Of a DNA stretch of 39,776 bases, positions 1 through 8,953 are shown piece by piece (within the stretch, counting starts at the first letter, position 1; every line of letters begins with the position of its first letter). Source of the stretch: JAGVPT01 sp049578505. Its GTDB lineage: Bacteria > Bacteroidota > Ignavibacteria > UBA10030 > UBA8401. The stretch is from the NCBI GenBank assembly GCA_049578505.1, contig JBAUMC010000021.1:1-39776 (forward strand), in the 5' to 3' direction. The position numbers were made by a program, and so were the translations under genes. The notes under the pieces are model-generated. The model made no database searches and was not told where the DNA came from. It saw nothing but the letters and a program-made list of their open reading frames with translations.

Positions 1-2637
1 GCCAAAATGATAGATATTCGACATAGCAAAGTTCTGCAGCCGAATAAACGCTGCAAGCTGGCCGGCGTAATCGATAGAACCGCCGAGCATGAGCTGCTCA
101 TTCTGATGGCTGAACGTCGTCGAATCAATGGCAATCCCCGACCGACCTAATCGTGCTGAGAATTTCTCGACGTTATCCAGTTCGTACCCCTGGTAGCTGA
201 AAGAAAACGTGTCAAAGGTAAGTTCGTATTCGTCGGGGTTGATCTGGCCGCGACCCTCGATGCCGATTTTGATAGTGCTGTCCACGCTGCATTCCACGGA
301 GTACTCCGCATGCCGATTATGGAGGTTGAAATCAACCGCGACATCCCGAAAATACGAATCGCCCGTAAAAATATTCGCGGCACTGACCCGTGCCTGCATC
401 GTCGGGCTGTTGATCGCGGCGAGCAAGCTATCGCGTGACATGTTTTGAAAATTGTATTCGACCGACCCATTCTCAATGACAAAAAAATTGTTATCTATGG
501 AATATCTTGCTGATTTGACAGCGATCGAGCCTTCAGCAGAAAGGGTATCGGCATTGCCGTGAAGCGACCCTTCAGCGTCACCGATTGCATTAAACATATT
601 TTTTCCGAAAATAACCGCCACCGGTTCCAAATTCTTCAGATGCAATGAATACTGAAGAGAATTTTGGAGAAGAGACACTCCTCGTGCAGTTGTGTCCTCT
701 TCGTTGTTTGCGATCTCTGCAAATGAAGAATCAAAAATGGCACGCTGTTTATAGTACGCAAGGCGAATCCCGCTAAGATGCGATTGCACCATATCGATTA
801 CACCGGCATAGGTGAAATTACCCTTTAGCGATAGATCGGCGACAGGAGAGACAAGTCGGAACGTCTTATTCCCGAGTGAATCGGCGTCGACATGAAGTTC
901 CGCCCGAGCGCTGTCAAAAGTATATGTTTCAAACCGGGACCCTGAAAACTCAACGTCCAAGTCTCCGGTCATATCTTCATGAAGAAAATGTTTTCCGCTT
1001 GCATCCAACGAGAAGGAACACTCAGAGGCATAATGTTCATCCTTGAAAATCGGTGCAAAATTAAACCGAGAAAACGTTCCGTCGAACGAATACGACGGAG
1101 CCGCCGAAGAGTTGTAATCCAAGGTTGATAGGAGGGAAACGTTTCCTTTTAGGACCTGAAGTTCCGCGGAAAGCGAAATTTTTTTGTTTTGTCCTTCGAG
1201 AGCTGCATGGAGATGCGAAATCGGAATCTCATTGAACGACGACGAATCGACTACAATCGTAGCTTTAGAGTTCAGTTCTTCAATCGATGTCCCCTCTCCT
1301 TCTATCGTTCCGGTGAAATCCAGGTGCGAGCGTAGCGACGGGTCCGAAAAAAATTTCGCCAAATTGACTTCCTGCCCGCCGAACGCAGCCTTGAATTTCA
1401 TGATTTTGCCAGTGAGATCCAATCCCCCGTTAACCGAAATGTTTCCAGCCGACATCGAAGCATTCGCTGTGACGGCAAAATCGAGCGGCTTACCTGTGTA
1501 ATGGAACTCGAGGCCAAGAAGCCCGGCATTTCCAAAATCCGGAATATGAAAAAACGGGAGCAGTTGAGGGACGTCGGAAGGCTGAATTGAGGTTCCTTTC
1601 GATTCAATATTCAACGTCAAGTCAGTGGGGCGATACAGATTGGTGACGCTGCCTTCGAGGTTTATAATTGAGTGATTGAAACCTGCATGGAGCTTTTTCA
1701 CCTTGATGTTGCCGAATTCGCCTTCGGTACTGCATTCGAGTTGAACGGATCCGCGAAGAAAACCGAGGGAGGGAAGAAATCGCTGCAGGTCTTCGGCGGC
1801 GACGATGCTCGGAGACAAGGAACATTCAACCGGTGCGAACCGAAGAGCACCGATGTCTTTGATCTTGAAGGCATCAACAGTGGCAATTTTTGCAGACACT
1901 TCGATGCGAGACCGGGGGGTCACAATGAGGAGGTTTTTCACGTCGGATGCCGTTGCGGTGTGATGAAGAGAACCGGCAAAGTGGGTGAGCGTGAAACCTT
2001 CTCGTGAAGAAACAAATGAAATGTTTTTAATTGTTGCGCTTTGCTCCCGATCCGAAATTTCCGCGGAGAGTTCAACGTTAAGTTTTTCGACGTCGAGGTT
2101 GGAAAAATTGAATGTCCGCCGGGCTATCGAGTCGGGAAGATCACGGTCCGATTGTGAGGTTGAATCAATGAGTCGAAAATGTCCGTTGCTGATGCGCAGG
2201 CTTTTCACCGTAACCACCCACGGGGACGGAAGAGAATCGGGTTCCGATTTCTTTTTAGAAAGGCGGTCGACATTCCACGTTCCGTCGGCAAATCGGATCA
2301 ACGAAACGGAAGGGTTGTCGATCTCGACGCTCCCAAGGGAAATATGCTTGTTCCAAAGGGGGAACGGGTCGTAGCGAACAACCGCGTTGCTCGCTTCAAG
2401 AAACGACGCGTTGTTGACATAAATTGCAATAGTGTCGATGGAAATGCCTGTGACGAGGTTCCCCTTTATCTCTCCGATAAAAACCGATGCATTGAGATTT
2501 GCATCAACCATCTTATACATCGTCGACCGAAGAGTCTGCTTAAAAAGCGCCGTTTGGGTGAATCCTGCTGCCACAAACAGAACGAACAACGCCGTAACGC
2601 AAACATACACCAATATTTTCGAGGTCTTCCGGATCAT
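1..2637 (-). CDS. AsmA/TamB-like envelope biogenesis protein (3' end outside window)
   Basis: An uninterrupted minus-strand frame of 879 codons runs from an ATG at 2637 to the window edge, so the C-terminus is missing. The N-terminus (MIRKTSKILVYVCVTALF) is a single membrane anchor. The rest is long, beta-rich and repetitive, with AsmA-type phrases near residues 50-130 (GEIKGNLVTGISID, then VRYDPFPLW, then NVDRLS). Proteins of this AsmA/TamB class span the periplasm as a lipid-binding beta-groove and serve outer-membrane protein or phospholipid delivery. The start codon directly abuts the TAG of rfaE2, so the two are probably co-transcribed with the heptose genes, consistent with an outer-membrane role. 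The class assignment rests on overall architecture; the decisive C-terminal TamB domain is not visible, so a generic AsmA-like or DUF748-type protein is possible. Confidence 0.72.
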   Translation of the reverse strand, partial: MIRKTSKILVYVCVTALFVLFVAAGFTQTALFKQTLRSTMYKMVDANLNASVFIGEIKGNLVTGISIDTIAIYVNNASFLEASNAVVRYDPFPLWNKHISLGSVEIDNPSVSLIRFADGTWNVDRLSKKKSEPDSLPSPWVVTVKSLRISNGHFRLIDSTSQSDRDLPDSIARRTFNFSNLDVEKLNVELSAEISDREQSATIKNISFVSSREGFTLTHFAGSLHHTATASDVKNLLIVTPRSRIEVSAKIATVDAFKIKDIGALRFAPVECSLSPSIVAAEDLQRFLPSLGFLRGSVQLECSTEGEFGNIKVKKLHAGFNHSIINLEGSVTNLYRPTDLTLNIESKGTSIQPSDVPQLLPFFHIPDFGNAGLLGLEFHYTGKPLDFAVTANASMSAGNISVNGGLDLTGKIMKFKAAFGGQEVNLAKFFSDPSLRSHLDFTGTIEGEGTSIEELNSKATIVVDSSSFNEIPISHLHAALEGQNKKISLSAELQVLKGNVSLLSTLDYNSSAAPSYSFDGTFSRFNFAPIFKDEHYASECSFSLDASGKHFLHEDMTGDLDVEFSGSRFETYTFDSARAELHVDADSLGNKTFRLVSPVADLSLKGNFTYAGVIDMVQSHLSGIRLAYYKQRAIFDSSFAEIANNEEDTTARGVSLLQNSLQYSLHLKNLEPVAVIFGKNMFNAIGDAEGSLHGNADTLSAEGSIAVKSARYSIDNNFFVIENGSVEYNFQNMSRDSLLAAINSPTMQARVSAANIFTGDSYFRDVAVDFNLHNRHAEYSVECSVDSTIKIGIEGRGQINPDEYELTFDTFSFSYQGYELDNVEKFSARLGRSGIAIDSTTFSHQNEQLMLGGSIDYAGQLAAFIRLQNFAMSNIYHFG

Positions 2638-3129
2638 CTATTCCTTATCCTCGCCAACGTACAACTCCTTAATTTTCTCGATGATCGCTGTCGTTGACCG
2701 CTGCGGAATGAGCGGGAGGGTGAGGACTTTTCCGCCGGAGCCCTCTACGACATCTTTTCCTACAACATCGTCCACCTTCCAGTCGGCGCCTTTAACGAGG
2801 ATATCCGGTATCAACGCGTTGATCAATTCATACGGGGTCTTCTCTCCGAAGATGCAAACGGCGTCCACGGGGACCAACTGAGATACAAGAAATGCCCTGT
2901 CGCTTTCGACAACGACTGGCCTATGCGGCCCTTTAATTTTTTTTACCGAAGCGTCGCTGTTTACTCCGACGATCAACTCGTCGCCCATCGATTTTGCGGC
3001 AATAAGGTACTCGATATGACCACGGTGCAAAATATCGAATACCCCGTTTGTAAAAACAACCTTCTTCCCGTTTGATTTCCAGCGACGACGCAACTCAATT
3101 AATTCTGAAAGTACGAATACTTTTCCCAT
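2638..3129 (-). CDS. rfaE2: D-glycero-beta-D-manno-heptose 1-phosphate adenylyltransferase
   Basis: This 163-aa cytosolic nucleotidyltransferase adds AMP to heptose-1-phosphate, giving ADP-heptose for the LPS inner core. The N-terminal third holds the cytidylyltransferase-fold motif VFTNGVFDILHRGHIEYL (about residues 25-42), whose HxGH-type motif binds the nucleotide phosphates; GVNSDASVKKIKGP follows, as in the HldE C-terminal domain. Length matches a stand-alone second half of HldE. It lies 27 bp downstream of the heptose kinase gene on the same strand, so the bifunctional HldE of Enterobacteria is split here into two adjacent genes. The ATG start at 3129 has no competitor nearby. Confidence 0.93.
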   Translation of the reverse strand: MGKVFVLSELIELRRRWKSNGKKVVFTNGVFDILHRGHIEYLIAAKSMGDELIVGVNSDASVKKIKGPHRPVVVESDRAFLVSQLVPVDAVCIFGEKTPYELINALIPDILVKGADWKVDDVVGKDVVEGSGGKVLTLPLIPQRSTTAIIEKIKELYVGEDKE

Positions 3130-3156
3130 GATGGTTTCGATTATTTGTTTCGAGCG

Positions 3157-4149
3157 TTAGGCTTGGTAGGAAAGAACTCTTGAGAGCAATGCTTCCGGCA
3201 AAATGGGAACGATGCCAACCTCGCCGCATACCACTCCGCCGGCAAAATTGGCAAGGCTTGCCGACTCGTGAATTGTTGCCCCCGACGCCAATGCCATCGT
3301 CAGCGTCGCGATCACTGTATCGCCGGCACCGGAAACGTCGGCAACATGTCGCGCCTGAGTCGGTAAATGGGAGAGCGAATCGTGATTGTCCAGCAGACTC
3401 ATTCCTTGCTCGCCGAGCGTAATAAGTACATTTTCTGCGTTCAATTTTTTCTTCAATAACGTTATCGCTTGGCGAATGCTCTCTTCTGAATTCAGCTTTT
3501 GTCCCAACGCCTCTTCCACTTCTTTTCTGTTCGGCTTGAACACTGAAGCGTTTTTATATTCGAAAAAATTTTGGAATTTAGGGTCCACGGTAACAATTTT
3601 TCCATGCTTACGGGCCATCTCGATAACCTGTCCAATCAAGGATCCAACGATAACCCCCTTGTTGTAATCTTCGAGGATAATACCGTCAAGCGAACCGATG
3701 GTATTCTGGAGCACGGAGAGTATTCGAGTCTGAACCTCGGGCGAAATATCCCGTTTTTGCTCGTTGTCTATCCGGACGACATGCTGACTATGAGCAAGGA
3801 CACGGGTTTTGATCGTCGTGGGTCGCGATGCATCCCTGACAATCCCGCTAATTGGACACCCTTGCTCGGTAAGAAGTTTTGTAAGCAGGAGGCCGTTGGC
3901 ATCGTCGCCTGTTACGCCGACAAGCAATGGCCATCCTCCAAGAGATTTGATGTTGTTTGCAACATTCGCCGCACCGCCCAGCCGCTCCGTCTCCTTCTCG
4001 ACTTCAACGACTGGGACTGGGGCCTCGGGAGAAATGCGGGTAACGGTTCCCCAAAGATATCTATCGACCATCACATCGCCAACGACCGCAATGCGTTTAT
4101 TTTTGAACTTTGTAAGGAGTTCCTTGAGTCTATTCTCAGAAAAGGTCAT
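3157..4149 (-). CDS. rfaE1: D-glycero-beta-D-manno-heptose-7-phosphate kinase
   Basis: PfkB/ribokinase-family kinase of about 330 aa that phosphorylates heptose-7-P to the 1,7-bisphosphate in ADP-heptose synthesis. Seen: VVGDVMVDRYLWG and ISPEAPVPV at the N-terminus (hallmarks of HldA/RfaE1), GGAANVANNI substrate loop, and the C-terminal PfkB signature DVSGAGDTVIATL with the catalytic Asp. The frame extends upstream to a TTG at 4167, but the first ATG at 4149 (MTFSENRL) gives the usual family length; no strong ribosome site is visible before either. A promoter-like TTGATT-N17-TATATT lies just upstream (4194-4222), directly after the terminator of the cytochrome gene, so this probably opens an operon rfaE1-rfaE2-asmA/tamB-like. 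Confidence 0.93.
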   Translation of the reverse strand: MTFSENRLKELLTKFKNKRIAVVGDVMVDRYLWGTVTRISPEAPVPVVEVEKETERLGGAANVANNIKSLGGWPLLVGVTGDDANGLLLTKLLTEQGCPISGIVRDASRPTTIKTRVLAHSQHVVRIDNEQKRDISPEVQTRILSVLQNTIGSLDGIILEDYNKGVIVGSLIGQVIEMARKHGKIVTVDPKFQNFFEYKNASVFKPNRKEVEEALGQKLNSEESIRQAITLLKKKLNAENVLITLGEQGMSLLDNHDSLSHLPTQARHVADVSGAGDTVIATLTMALASGATIHESASLANFAGGVVCGEVGIVPILPEALLSRVLSYQA

Positions 4150-4193
4150 CAATTGGCTTCGCCACAAGTGTTTGAAGCATTGTGAGATTAGAA

Positions 4194-4222
4194 AATATAC
4201 CTATTTGAAGGGCGACAATCAA
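4194..4222 (-). promoter_or_regulatory. Promoter of rfaE1 operon (predicted)
   Basis: On the minus strand TTGATT (4217-4222) and TATATT (4194-4199) are separated by exactly 17 bases, about 45 bases before the rfaE1 ATG. The pattern matches the other TATATT promoters in this window. It begins immediately after the intrinsic terminator of the upstream cytochrome gene. Confidence 0.55.
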
Positions 4223-4223
4223 T

Positions 4224-4259
4224 AAAAAAAGGCTGTTGTGGATAACCACAACAGCCTTT
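4224..4259 (-). terminator. Rho-independent terminator after the multihaem cytochrome gene
   Basis: Perfect 14-bp stem (arms 4228-4241 and 4246-4259, loop ATAA) followed on the minus strand by a run of seven T (including the closing T's of the stem). It begins 28 bases past the stop codon of the cytochrome gene and separates it from the rfaE1 promoter. Confidence 0.9.
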
Positions 4260-4286
4260 CGCTGCTTAAATAAGATGAAAATGATA

Positions 4287-6407
4287 CTACTTCATCATCA
4301 ACATTTTCTTTGTAATGACATAATTCGCAGCTCCGTTAGTTTCGGCAATAAACCTGTAGAAGTAGATACCGCTGGCAACCGATACTCCGTGATTGTTTGT
4401 TCCATTCCAGGTTACTTTGTAATTCCCTGAAACGATATCGCCGGTGGCAAGTGTTTTAACCAACTCGCCCAAAATATTGTAAACATTCAACTGGATCGTC
4501 GCCGAACGTGGAACTGAGAATTCGATATTCGTCGTCGGGTTGAACGGATTCGGATAGTTCTGGCTTAACATATACGTCGACGGAGTTTTCTGACTCACCA
4601 CATTAACGCCCGTTGGATAGAAGCCGAGTGCCTTTTGAAGAAGGGCCACAGCGTATTTTGCGTTATGCATACCACCACTTCCATCGTTCGATACAAAAGC
4701 GTAAGTGTAAATCCCTTGGACAAGGTCCGGCCTATTTTTAACCTTGAGGCTATCTTTCATGGCCAACGTTGGTTGGCCAGTTAAAGAGTCGATCGGCAGC
4801 CTAGCCTTCAGAAGAGCCAATAACCCTGCGATTTCTGTCTGAACTCCCTCAATTTTTCCATTACGGTCATAATCGTAGCTGGCTTTGATATCATCAAATT
4901 TTGTTATTCCAGCTCCGTGGCATGCTTGGCAAGCGTCGACGCGGTCGTGCATAACACCTGTGCCGGTCGTGTCCTGCATCGTCAACGTGTGGTCGCTTCC
5001 CGGCATATGGCATGTAACGCAGCCGTCAGCCAGTTGGGTGTGAGTTGTTAATCCAGTAATGGTGGTGTCGCCGTACTGATATGCATTTTGACCGAATAAC
5101 ATATCGGATTGCGGGTTACCGTGCGGACCATAGTGGTCTGCAAAGCCATAGTATGGAGCCTTTGTTGTAACTTTCGTACTGACATTGTATCGTGATCTGT
5201 GGCAGTTCATGCAGAGTTGACCCCTGCCAAAAATGCCTTTCGGGACAACGTAACCATTTCTAAGCGTATCAACAGTAACGGTTCTTAACTGATTCGGATT
5301 TGCCGTACTATGCGGATCATGGCAAACCGAACACGTGATCGGGTATGAAGCATCGGTGGCAGCATTCCATGTTGGATCTGTAGTAGGTTTGCCATCGGTA
5401 ACCCATTTCACAAACGCTTTACCGCTATGGCATGGGAAACAGCTCGCGGAAGTCGCATCTTTACCAGCAAGAGGCATCGTTGCATGATCTGACAAAGCCC
5501 AGAAAGTCCCAGAGACATGTCTGGGGGGCGCATCGTGGCATGACTGGCAAACACCCGCATCGAGCGAGAGGCCGATTTTCGAAATATCGCCGTTATGATC
5601 TTTTCCGGGACCATGGCAGCTTTCGCAGCCTATGCTTGCTAATGAAACAAGCGGAGAATAATTTGCCACCATATTTTTATAGATCGAGGAGTCGCCGCTG
5701 TTAATCAAATAACTGCTTCCGGATTTCGCCTTCCCCTTGAACGCCGTAGTATCCCATCCAAGCGAATGCGAGAGATATCCAAAATTTCCGTTGTTCGCTG
5801 TAAGATCATAACCTGTCGTGTGACATTTCCAGCAACTCGATGAATATGTTCCTTGATCGTATACGTTGACTTCCAGTTGCCCCATAATCCCTTGTGTGTA
5901 GATAAGGGCATGGTCTGTGGTTTTCCATCCTGCATTGTTTGTCGAATGGCATGTCGCACACGGTATCGCTGATGAAACCGCCGAGGTCGGATTTCCAATG
6001 TACGTACTAGCATAGAAAGTGTCTTGGTCGGCTTTCGCACCGCCGTTTACCGAGATACTCACAATATATTCTCCGCTACTGTCTGCCGTAAAGCTCGAAT
6101 ACTGTTTGGTCGTGCTGTCAAGAACTGCATTGGAGCCCGTTGGCCTGGAAACAAAAGACCATGTAAACGAAGTTATCACTGTAGCTCCGGAGCCGGTCGT
6201 GTCCGCTGACATGTAAACTTTTGCCCCTTTTCCGAACACCTTAAGACCTGTCGTGGCCGCGTTGCTGCTTTTGCCTATGGCCGTCAACCGCCCTGGCGAC
6301 ATCGGTTCTACCTTTAGATTCACTGCTTGAGCCAATGCTTCCGAAGAGATAAATGCGAGAAAGCATCCCACAAGAAGTGCTCTAGAAATCTTAACAAATA
6401 TTTTCAT
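4287..6407 (-). CDS. Exported nine-haem c-type cytochrome with T9SS-type C-terminal sorting domain
   Basis: A 706-aa secreted multihaem protein. It has a signal peptide (MKIFVKISRALLVGCFLAF...ALAQ), then an Ig/PKD-like beta domain (about residues 50-135) and nine CxxCH haem-binding motifs at roughly residues 150, 192, 261, 287, 323, 359, 399, 463 and 493, with many extra His that could be distal ligands. The last ~95 residues form a type-A sorting domain: NYPNPFNPTTNIEFSVP, then LNVYNILGELVKTL, then SGIYFYRF and a basic end KKMLMMK. Such domains direct T9SS substrates across the outer membrane. The start at 6407 is chosen over an in-frame codon at 6446 because CGGAGA sits 5 bases upstream and it begins the signal peptide. 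Likely an extracellular or surface electron-transfer protein or multihaem oxidoreductase; substrate unknown. It is flanked by terminators on both sides, so it is monocistronic. Confidence 0.88.
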   Translation of the reverse strand: MKIFVKISRALLVGCFLAFISSEALAQAVNLKVEPMSPGRLTAIGKSSNAATTGLKVFGKGAKVYMSADTTGSGATVITSFTWSFVSRPTGSNAVLDSTTKQYSSFTADSSGEYIVSISVNGGAKADQDTFYASTYIGNPTSAVSSAIPCATCHSTNNAGWKTTDHALIYTQGIMGQLEVNVYDQGTYSSSCWKCHTTGYDLTANNGNFGYLSHSLGWDTTAFKGKAKSGSSYLINSGDSSIYKNMVANYSPLVSLASIGCESCHGPGKDHNGDISKIGLSLDAGVCQSCHDAPPRHVSGTFWALSDHATMPLAGKDATSASCFPCHSGKAFVKWVTDGKPTTDPTWNAATDASYPITCSVCHDPHSTANPNQLRTVTVDTLRNGYVVPKGIFGRGQLCMNCHRSRYNVSTKVTTKAPYYGFADHYGPHGNPQSDMLFGQNAYQYGDTTITGLTTHTQLADGCVTCHMPGSDHTLTMQDTTGTGVMHDRVDACQACHGAGITKFDDIKASYDYDRNGKIEGVQTEIAGLLALLKARLPIDSLTGQPTLAMKDSLKVKNRPDLVQGIYTYAFVSNDGSGGMHNAKYAVALLQKALGFYPTGVNVVSQKTPSTYMLSQNYPNPFNPTTNIEFSVPRSATIQLNVYNILGELVKTLATGDIVSGNYKVTWNGTNNHGVSVASGIYFYRFIAETNGAANYVITKKMLMMK

Positions 6408-6750
6408 TGCATTCTCCGAGGTTTCAAAGTTTAATAAGTCGATCATAGTTCAAAGCTGTAAACCCTTCCTTTTGTAGTCCAGGAAGGACATTGTAGCTCT
6501 TTAGAGTCGCAATATTTGTGCCATTAGTTATGGAGATTCCGCTCAAATCTGACAGTCGAAAGTGCGATAATCGCTGTATAAATGAACGTTTTATTCTTCC
6601 ACACTCCATTTTTCCTAGAAATAGAGTTCGAATTTTCCAAAAAAATGGAAAAAATGCCCTCTCACCCTAAATACCTCTAAATAAAGCAGGCAAATGGTCC
6701 GCCAACTGGAAAGATCCGATCGCTTCGGTAGACGGCGAAATCAGCGGGCA
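6408..6750. other. Long leader/spacer upstream of the cytochrome gene
   Basis: No convincing gene. A 61-codon minus-strand frame (6424-6609) lacks homology I recognise and a good ribosome site. A short palindrome, TTTTCCA-A6-TGGAAAA (6634-6653), lies about 230 bases before the cytochrome start and could be a regulator site or a weak stem-loop. I could not place a -35/-10 pair with confidence. Confidence 0.4.
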
Positions 6751-6786
6751 AACAAAAAAGGCGTGAAAAAATACTTTCACGCCTTT
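6751..6786 (-). terminator. Rho-independent terminator after the FadL/PorV-like gene
   Basis: A 12-bp perfect stem (6757-6768 with 6775-6786, six-base loop) is followed on the minus strand by six T. It is about 80 bases past the stop of the barrel gene and ends the lipoprotein/barrel operon before the cytochrome unit. Confidence 0.88.
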
Positions 6787-6865
6787 CTTGATCTTATATT
6801 GAGAAGCAAAATGAATAGTGCAAATTCGCCCGGTCAGTTTCTAATGACCACACTCTGAGACAAGG

Positions 6866-8317
6866 CTAAAACCTATAGGAGATTGTGAAATCTACGTTAG
6901 TTGTGGAAATGCTTTCGTCCGTACGGGAGAGGTTAAGCGCCTCATCACCATAGTTATTGTGAAATGTTTTGAACGATCCGAACATGGCAGCGACGTCGAC
7001 CATGATGTCATCTTGTAACAGAACACCCGCACCCGCTGTAATTGTCGATTGGCCGTACGAAGAGGGGTCGCCTACAAAGGGGGAGGGTTTAAATGAATAG
7101 CCTGCTCTTACAGTGAGAGCCGTTTTTGGAATTTCAAATTCCCCGCCGACAGCATAGTTTAGCGTCGATCGAAACTGCTGCTGCAACGATATATTTTCAT
7201 TTTGCAGGTCGACATTATCGGTCCATTGAATTTGTGTCCAATCGGTGTACTCAATCTGTCCAGATAATAAAAGTCCGTCGAACGGGGAATACGATGCACC
7301 GGCCCCGAAAACCCAGGGGGTTTGTACGCCATAATCGTTATACGCGTCGTACGAATAATAGTATCCAGCCGTATCATCAAACGCACTTAGTCCGGAATTG
7401 GTGTATGTTTCGTGAACAGTTACCGAGGTCGGAGTTTTTACTGTGAGGCCAAATCGAGCGATGTCGTGATACCTGTACATAAATCCAAACATGACATTTG
7501 CCCCGCTCAGTTCACTGGTGAGCGCATTGGTATAATTAAAGGTGTCGAACTCCCTGTACAAAGAGTCGGGAATAATGTTTCCGTTCACATCATTAAATCT
7601 CGTATTGTAAAGATTGTTAACATCCGTTTCGGTATAATTCCGCGCATAATTATACGTACCGTTAATGAGATTAATCGTCAACCCGAACGAAACATTCTCT
7701 CCTATATCAACCGCACCAGAGAATGCCCACGTGCCTACACTTCCACTTTCCCGGACATCTCCCTGTTGTTGCACGTTATTTTGAACGGCAGTATAGCCGT
7801 TTGAATTCGTCAAATATGTTTGGAACGGTATATCGAAATTGGCGTCGGGATCGGAGAGAGACGAGATAATCGAACTCCGCGGATTGAAACCGTTGAATGA
7901 AAGGCCTGTGGTAAAATCGTTCACCCTGTTATAGCCGGCAGAAAAAACCAAACTTCCGCGTGAGGTTGGAACCGGAAAGACGAATCCAATATTATCAAGC
8001 CCCGTGCTGCTGTTCGTTGCGGTGGTTGAATTTCCGAAGAAGCTTGCATTGTTTGAATAATTCGAGTTAATAATACCGCCTGTGAATTCAAGCCTCCGCA
8101 TTTGTGCTAATCCGGCGGGATTCCAGAACGACGCGCTGTAGTCATCGGCCACACCGATATACGCGCCGCCCATACCCTGCGCCCGTGATCCGATGCCGAA
8201 CCCCGTAGAAGAAAATCGGAGCGCATCATCCGCAAACTGCGCATGAGCCGTAGTTAAACTGAGGATCGCTAAACCAAGAATAAAAGTAGCTGAACGTACG
8301 AAATATTTTGTTTTCAT
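6866..8317 (-). CDS. FadL/OmpP1-like (PorV-related) outer-membrane beta-barrel
   Basis: A 483-aa protein with signal peptide (MKTKYFVRSATFILGLAIL...AHA) and the diagnostic N-terminal block of the FadL/UPF0164/PorV superfamily: GIGSRAQGMGGAYIGVADD followed by SASFWNPAGLAQ (about residues 40-75). The rest is alternating amphipathic beta strands ending in aromatic F (DFTISYRF), as for barrels inserted by BamA. FadL proteins pass hydrophobic molecules through the outer membrane; PorV relatives shuttle T9SS substrates. The start at 8317 has GGAGA 8 bases before it; an upstream in-frame extension would run into the preceding lipoprotein gene. The two lipoproteins upstream, 2-16 bp apart, make one operon with it. 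Transport versus T9SS role cannot be decided from sequence alone. Confidence 0.85.
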   Translation of the reverse strand: MKTKYFVRSATFILGLAILSLTTAHAQFADDALRFSSTGFGIGSRAQGMGGAYIGVADDYSASFWNPAGLAQMRRLEFTGGIINSNYSNNASFFGNSTTATNSSTGLDNIGFVFPVPTSRGSLVFSAGYNRVNDFTTGLSFNGFNPRSSIISSLSDPDANFDIPFQTYLTNSNGYTAVQNNVQQQGDVRESGSVGTWAFSGAVDIGENVSFGLTINLINGTYNYARNYTETDVNNLYNTRFNDVNGNIIPDSLYREFDTFNYTNALTSELSGANVMFGFMYRYHDIARFGLTVKTPTSVTVHETYTNSGLSAFDDTAGYYYSYDAYNDYGVQTPWVFGAGASYSPFDGLLLSGQIEYTDWTQIQWTDNVDLQNENISLQQQFRSTLNYAVGGEFEIPKTALTVRAGYSFKPSPFVGDPSSYGQSTITAGAGVLLQDDIMVDVAAMFGSFKTFHNNYGDEALNLSRTDESISTTNVDFTISYRF

Positions 8318-8333
8318 AGTTAGTCTCCGCTTC

Positions 8334-8951
8334 TTACTCCTTGCCGCCTCCACGATTTGACCCTGTCTTTCGTAAAGTTGATGTCGCTGAATTATTGAAC
8401 GACGTTCTGCTCCGATCAGTCGTCGTACTGTTTGATGTACCAGTAGCAGTCGGAGGTATTGGTGTACTTATTGTATTGACAGTAGTTGTTATAATCGATG
8501 TTGATGCTTGAATATCGGAGCTTGATCGGTCCGCTCCGCGTGTCGTGCCGATTGTCCTTCGACGAGGTCCGTTTCCGATCATAATTGATGGCGAAGTTAA
8601 ACCTAATGCGGTAGGCGGGGCAGGCGCGAATTCTTCATACCACCAAGGCAAACTTGCGTCCGGAGCCTGCCAGCCATAAAGGTCGATAGTCGCATCGCGA
8701 CCGGTCATTAATCCAGAGTTTTGCATATCAGGTTGTCCGGCGTTCAATCCGGCTTGACCGGGGCTGGATAAATAGTTGTTATTGTAAGAAACCTCTGGAG
8801 CCGAACCGCTATGCGAAAAAGTTGTATCCGCATTTTCGCCTTCTGATGACATGAGCATCGCCGGATCCATCAACACCGTGTAACATCCGCCGAAAAAAAA
8901 AGGTAAGAGGATAAAGAGACCAATAACTTTTTCTGCATGGCCGGTCTTCAT
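8334..8951 (-). CDS. Ser/Thr-rich outer-membrane lipoprotein, paralogue of upstream gene
   Basis: A 205-aa lipoprotein: short hydrophobic signal ending in the lipobox FFGGC (Cys about residue 23), followed by YT. The mature part is low complexity, with an acidic/Asn-rich first half, the motif PWWYEEF, then RRRTIGTTRG and a Ser/Thr-rich tail ending GSNRGGGKE. No known domain recognised. The N-terminus (MKT... GCYT), an NNY[LF]S segment and the RTIG[TS]TRG motif are shared with the next lipoprotein upstream, arguing for tandem duplication. It sits 2 bp after that gene and 16 bp before the FadL-like barrel, so a joint envelope function is likely. Confidence 0.75.
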   Translation of the reverse strand: MKTGHAEKVIGLFILLPFFFGGCYTVLMDPAMLMSSEGENADTTFSHSGSAPEVSYNNNYLSSPGQAGLNAGQPDMQNSGLMTGRDATIDLYGWQAPDASLPWWYEEFAPAPPTALGLTSPSIMIGNGPRRRTIGTTRGADRSSSDIQASTSIITTTVNTISTPIPPTATGTSNSTTTDRSRTSFNNSATSTLRKTGSNRGGGKE

Positions 8952-8953
8952 GA

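Noticed and set aside
3571..4185. Plus-strand frame of about 204 codons opposite rfaE1
   Set aside because: No recognisable motifs and fully antisense to a PfkB kinase.
6424..6609. Possible 61-aa gene before the cytochrome
   Set aside because: No good ribosome site, no recognised homology, ends against the cytochrome leader.
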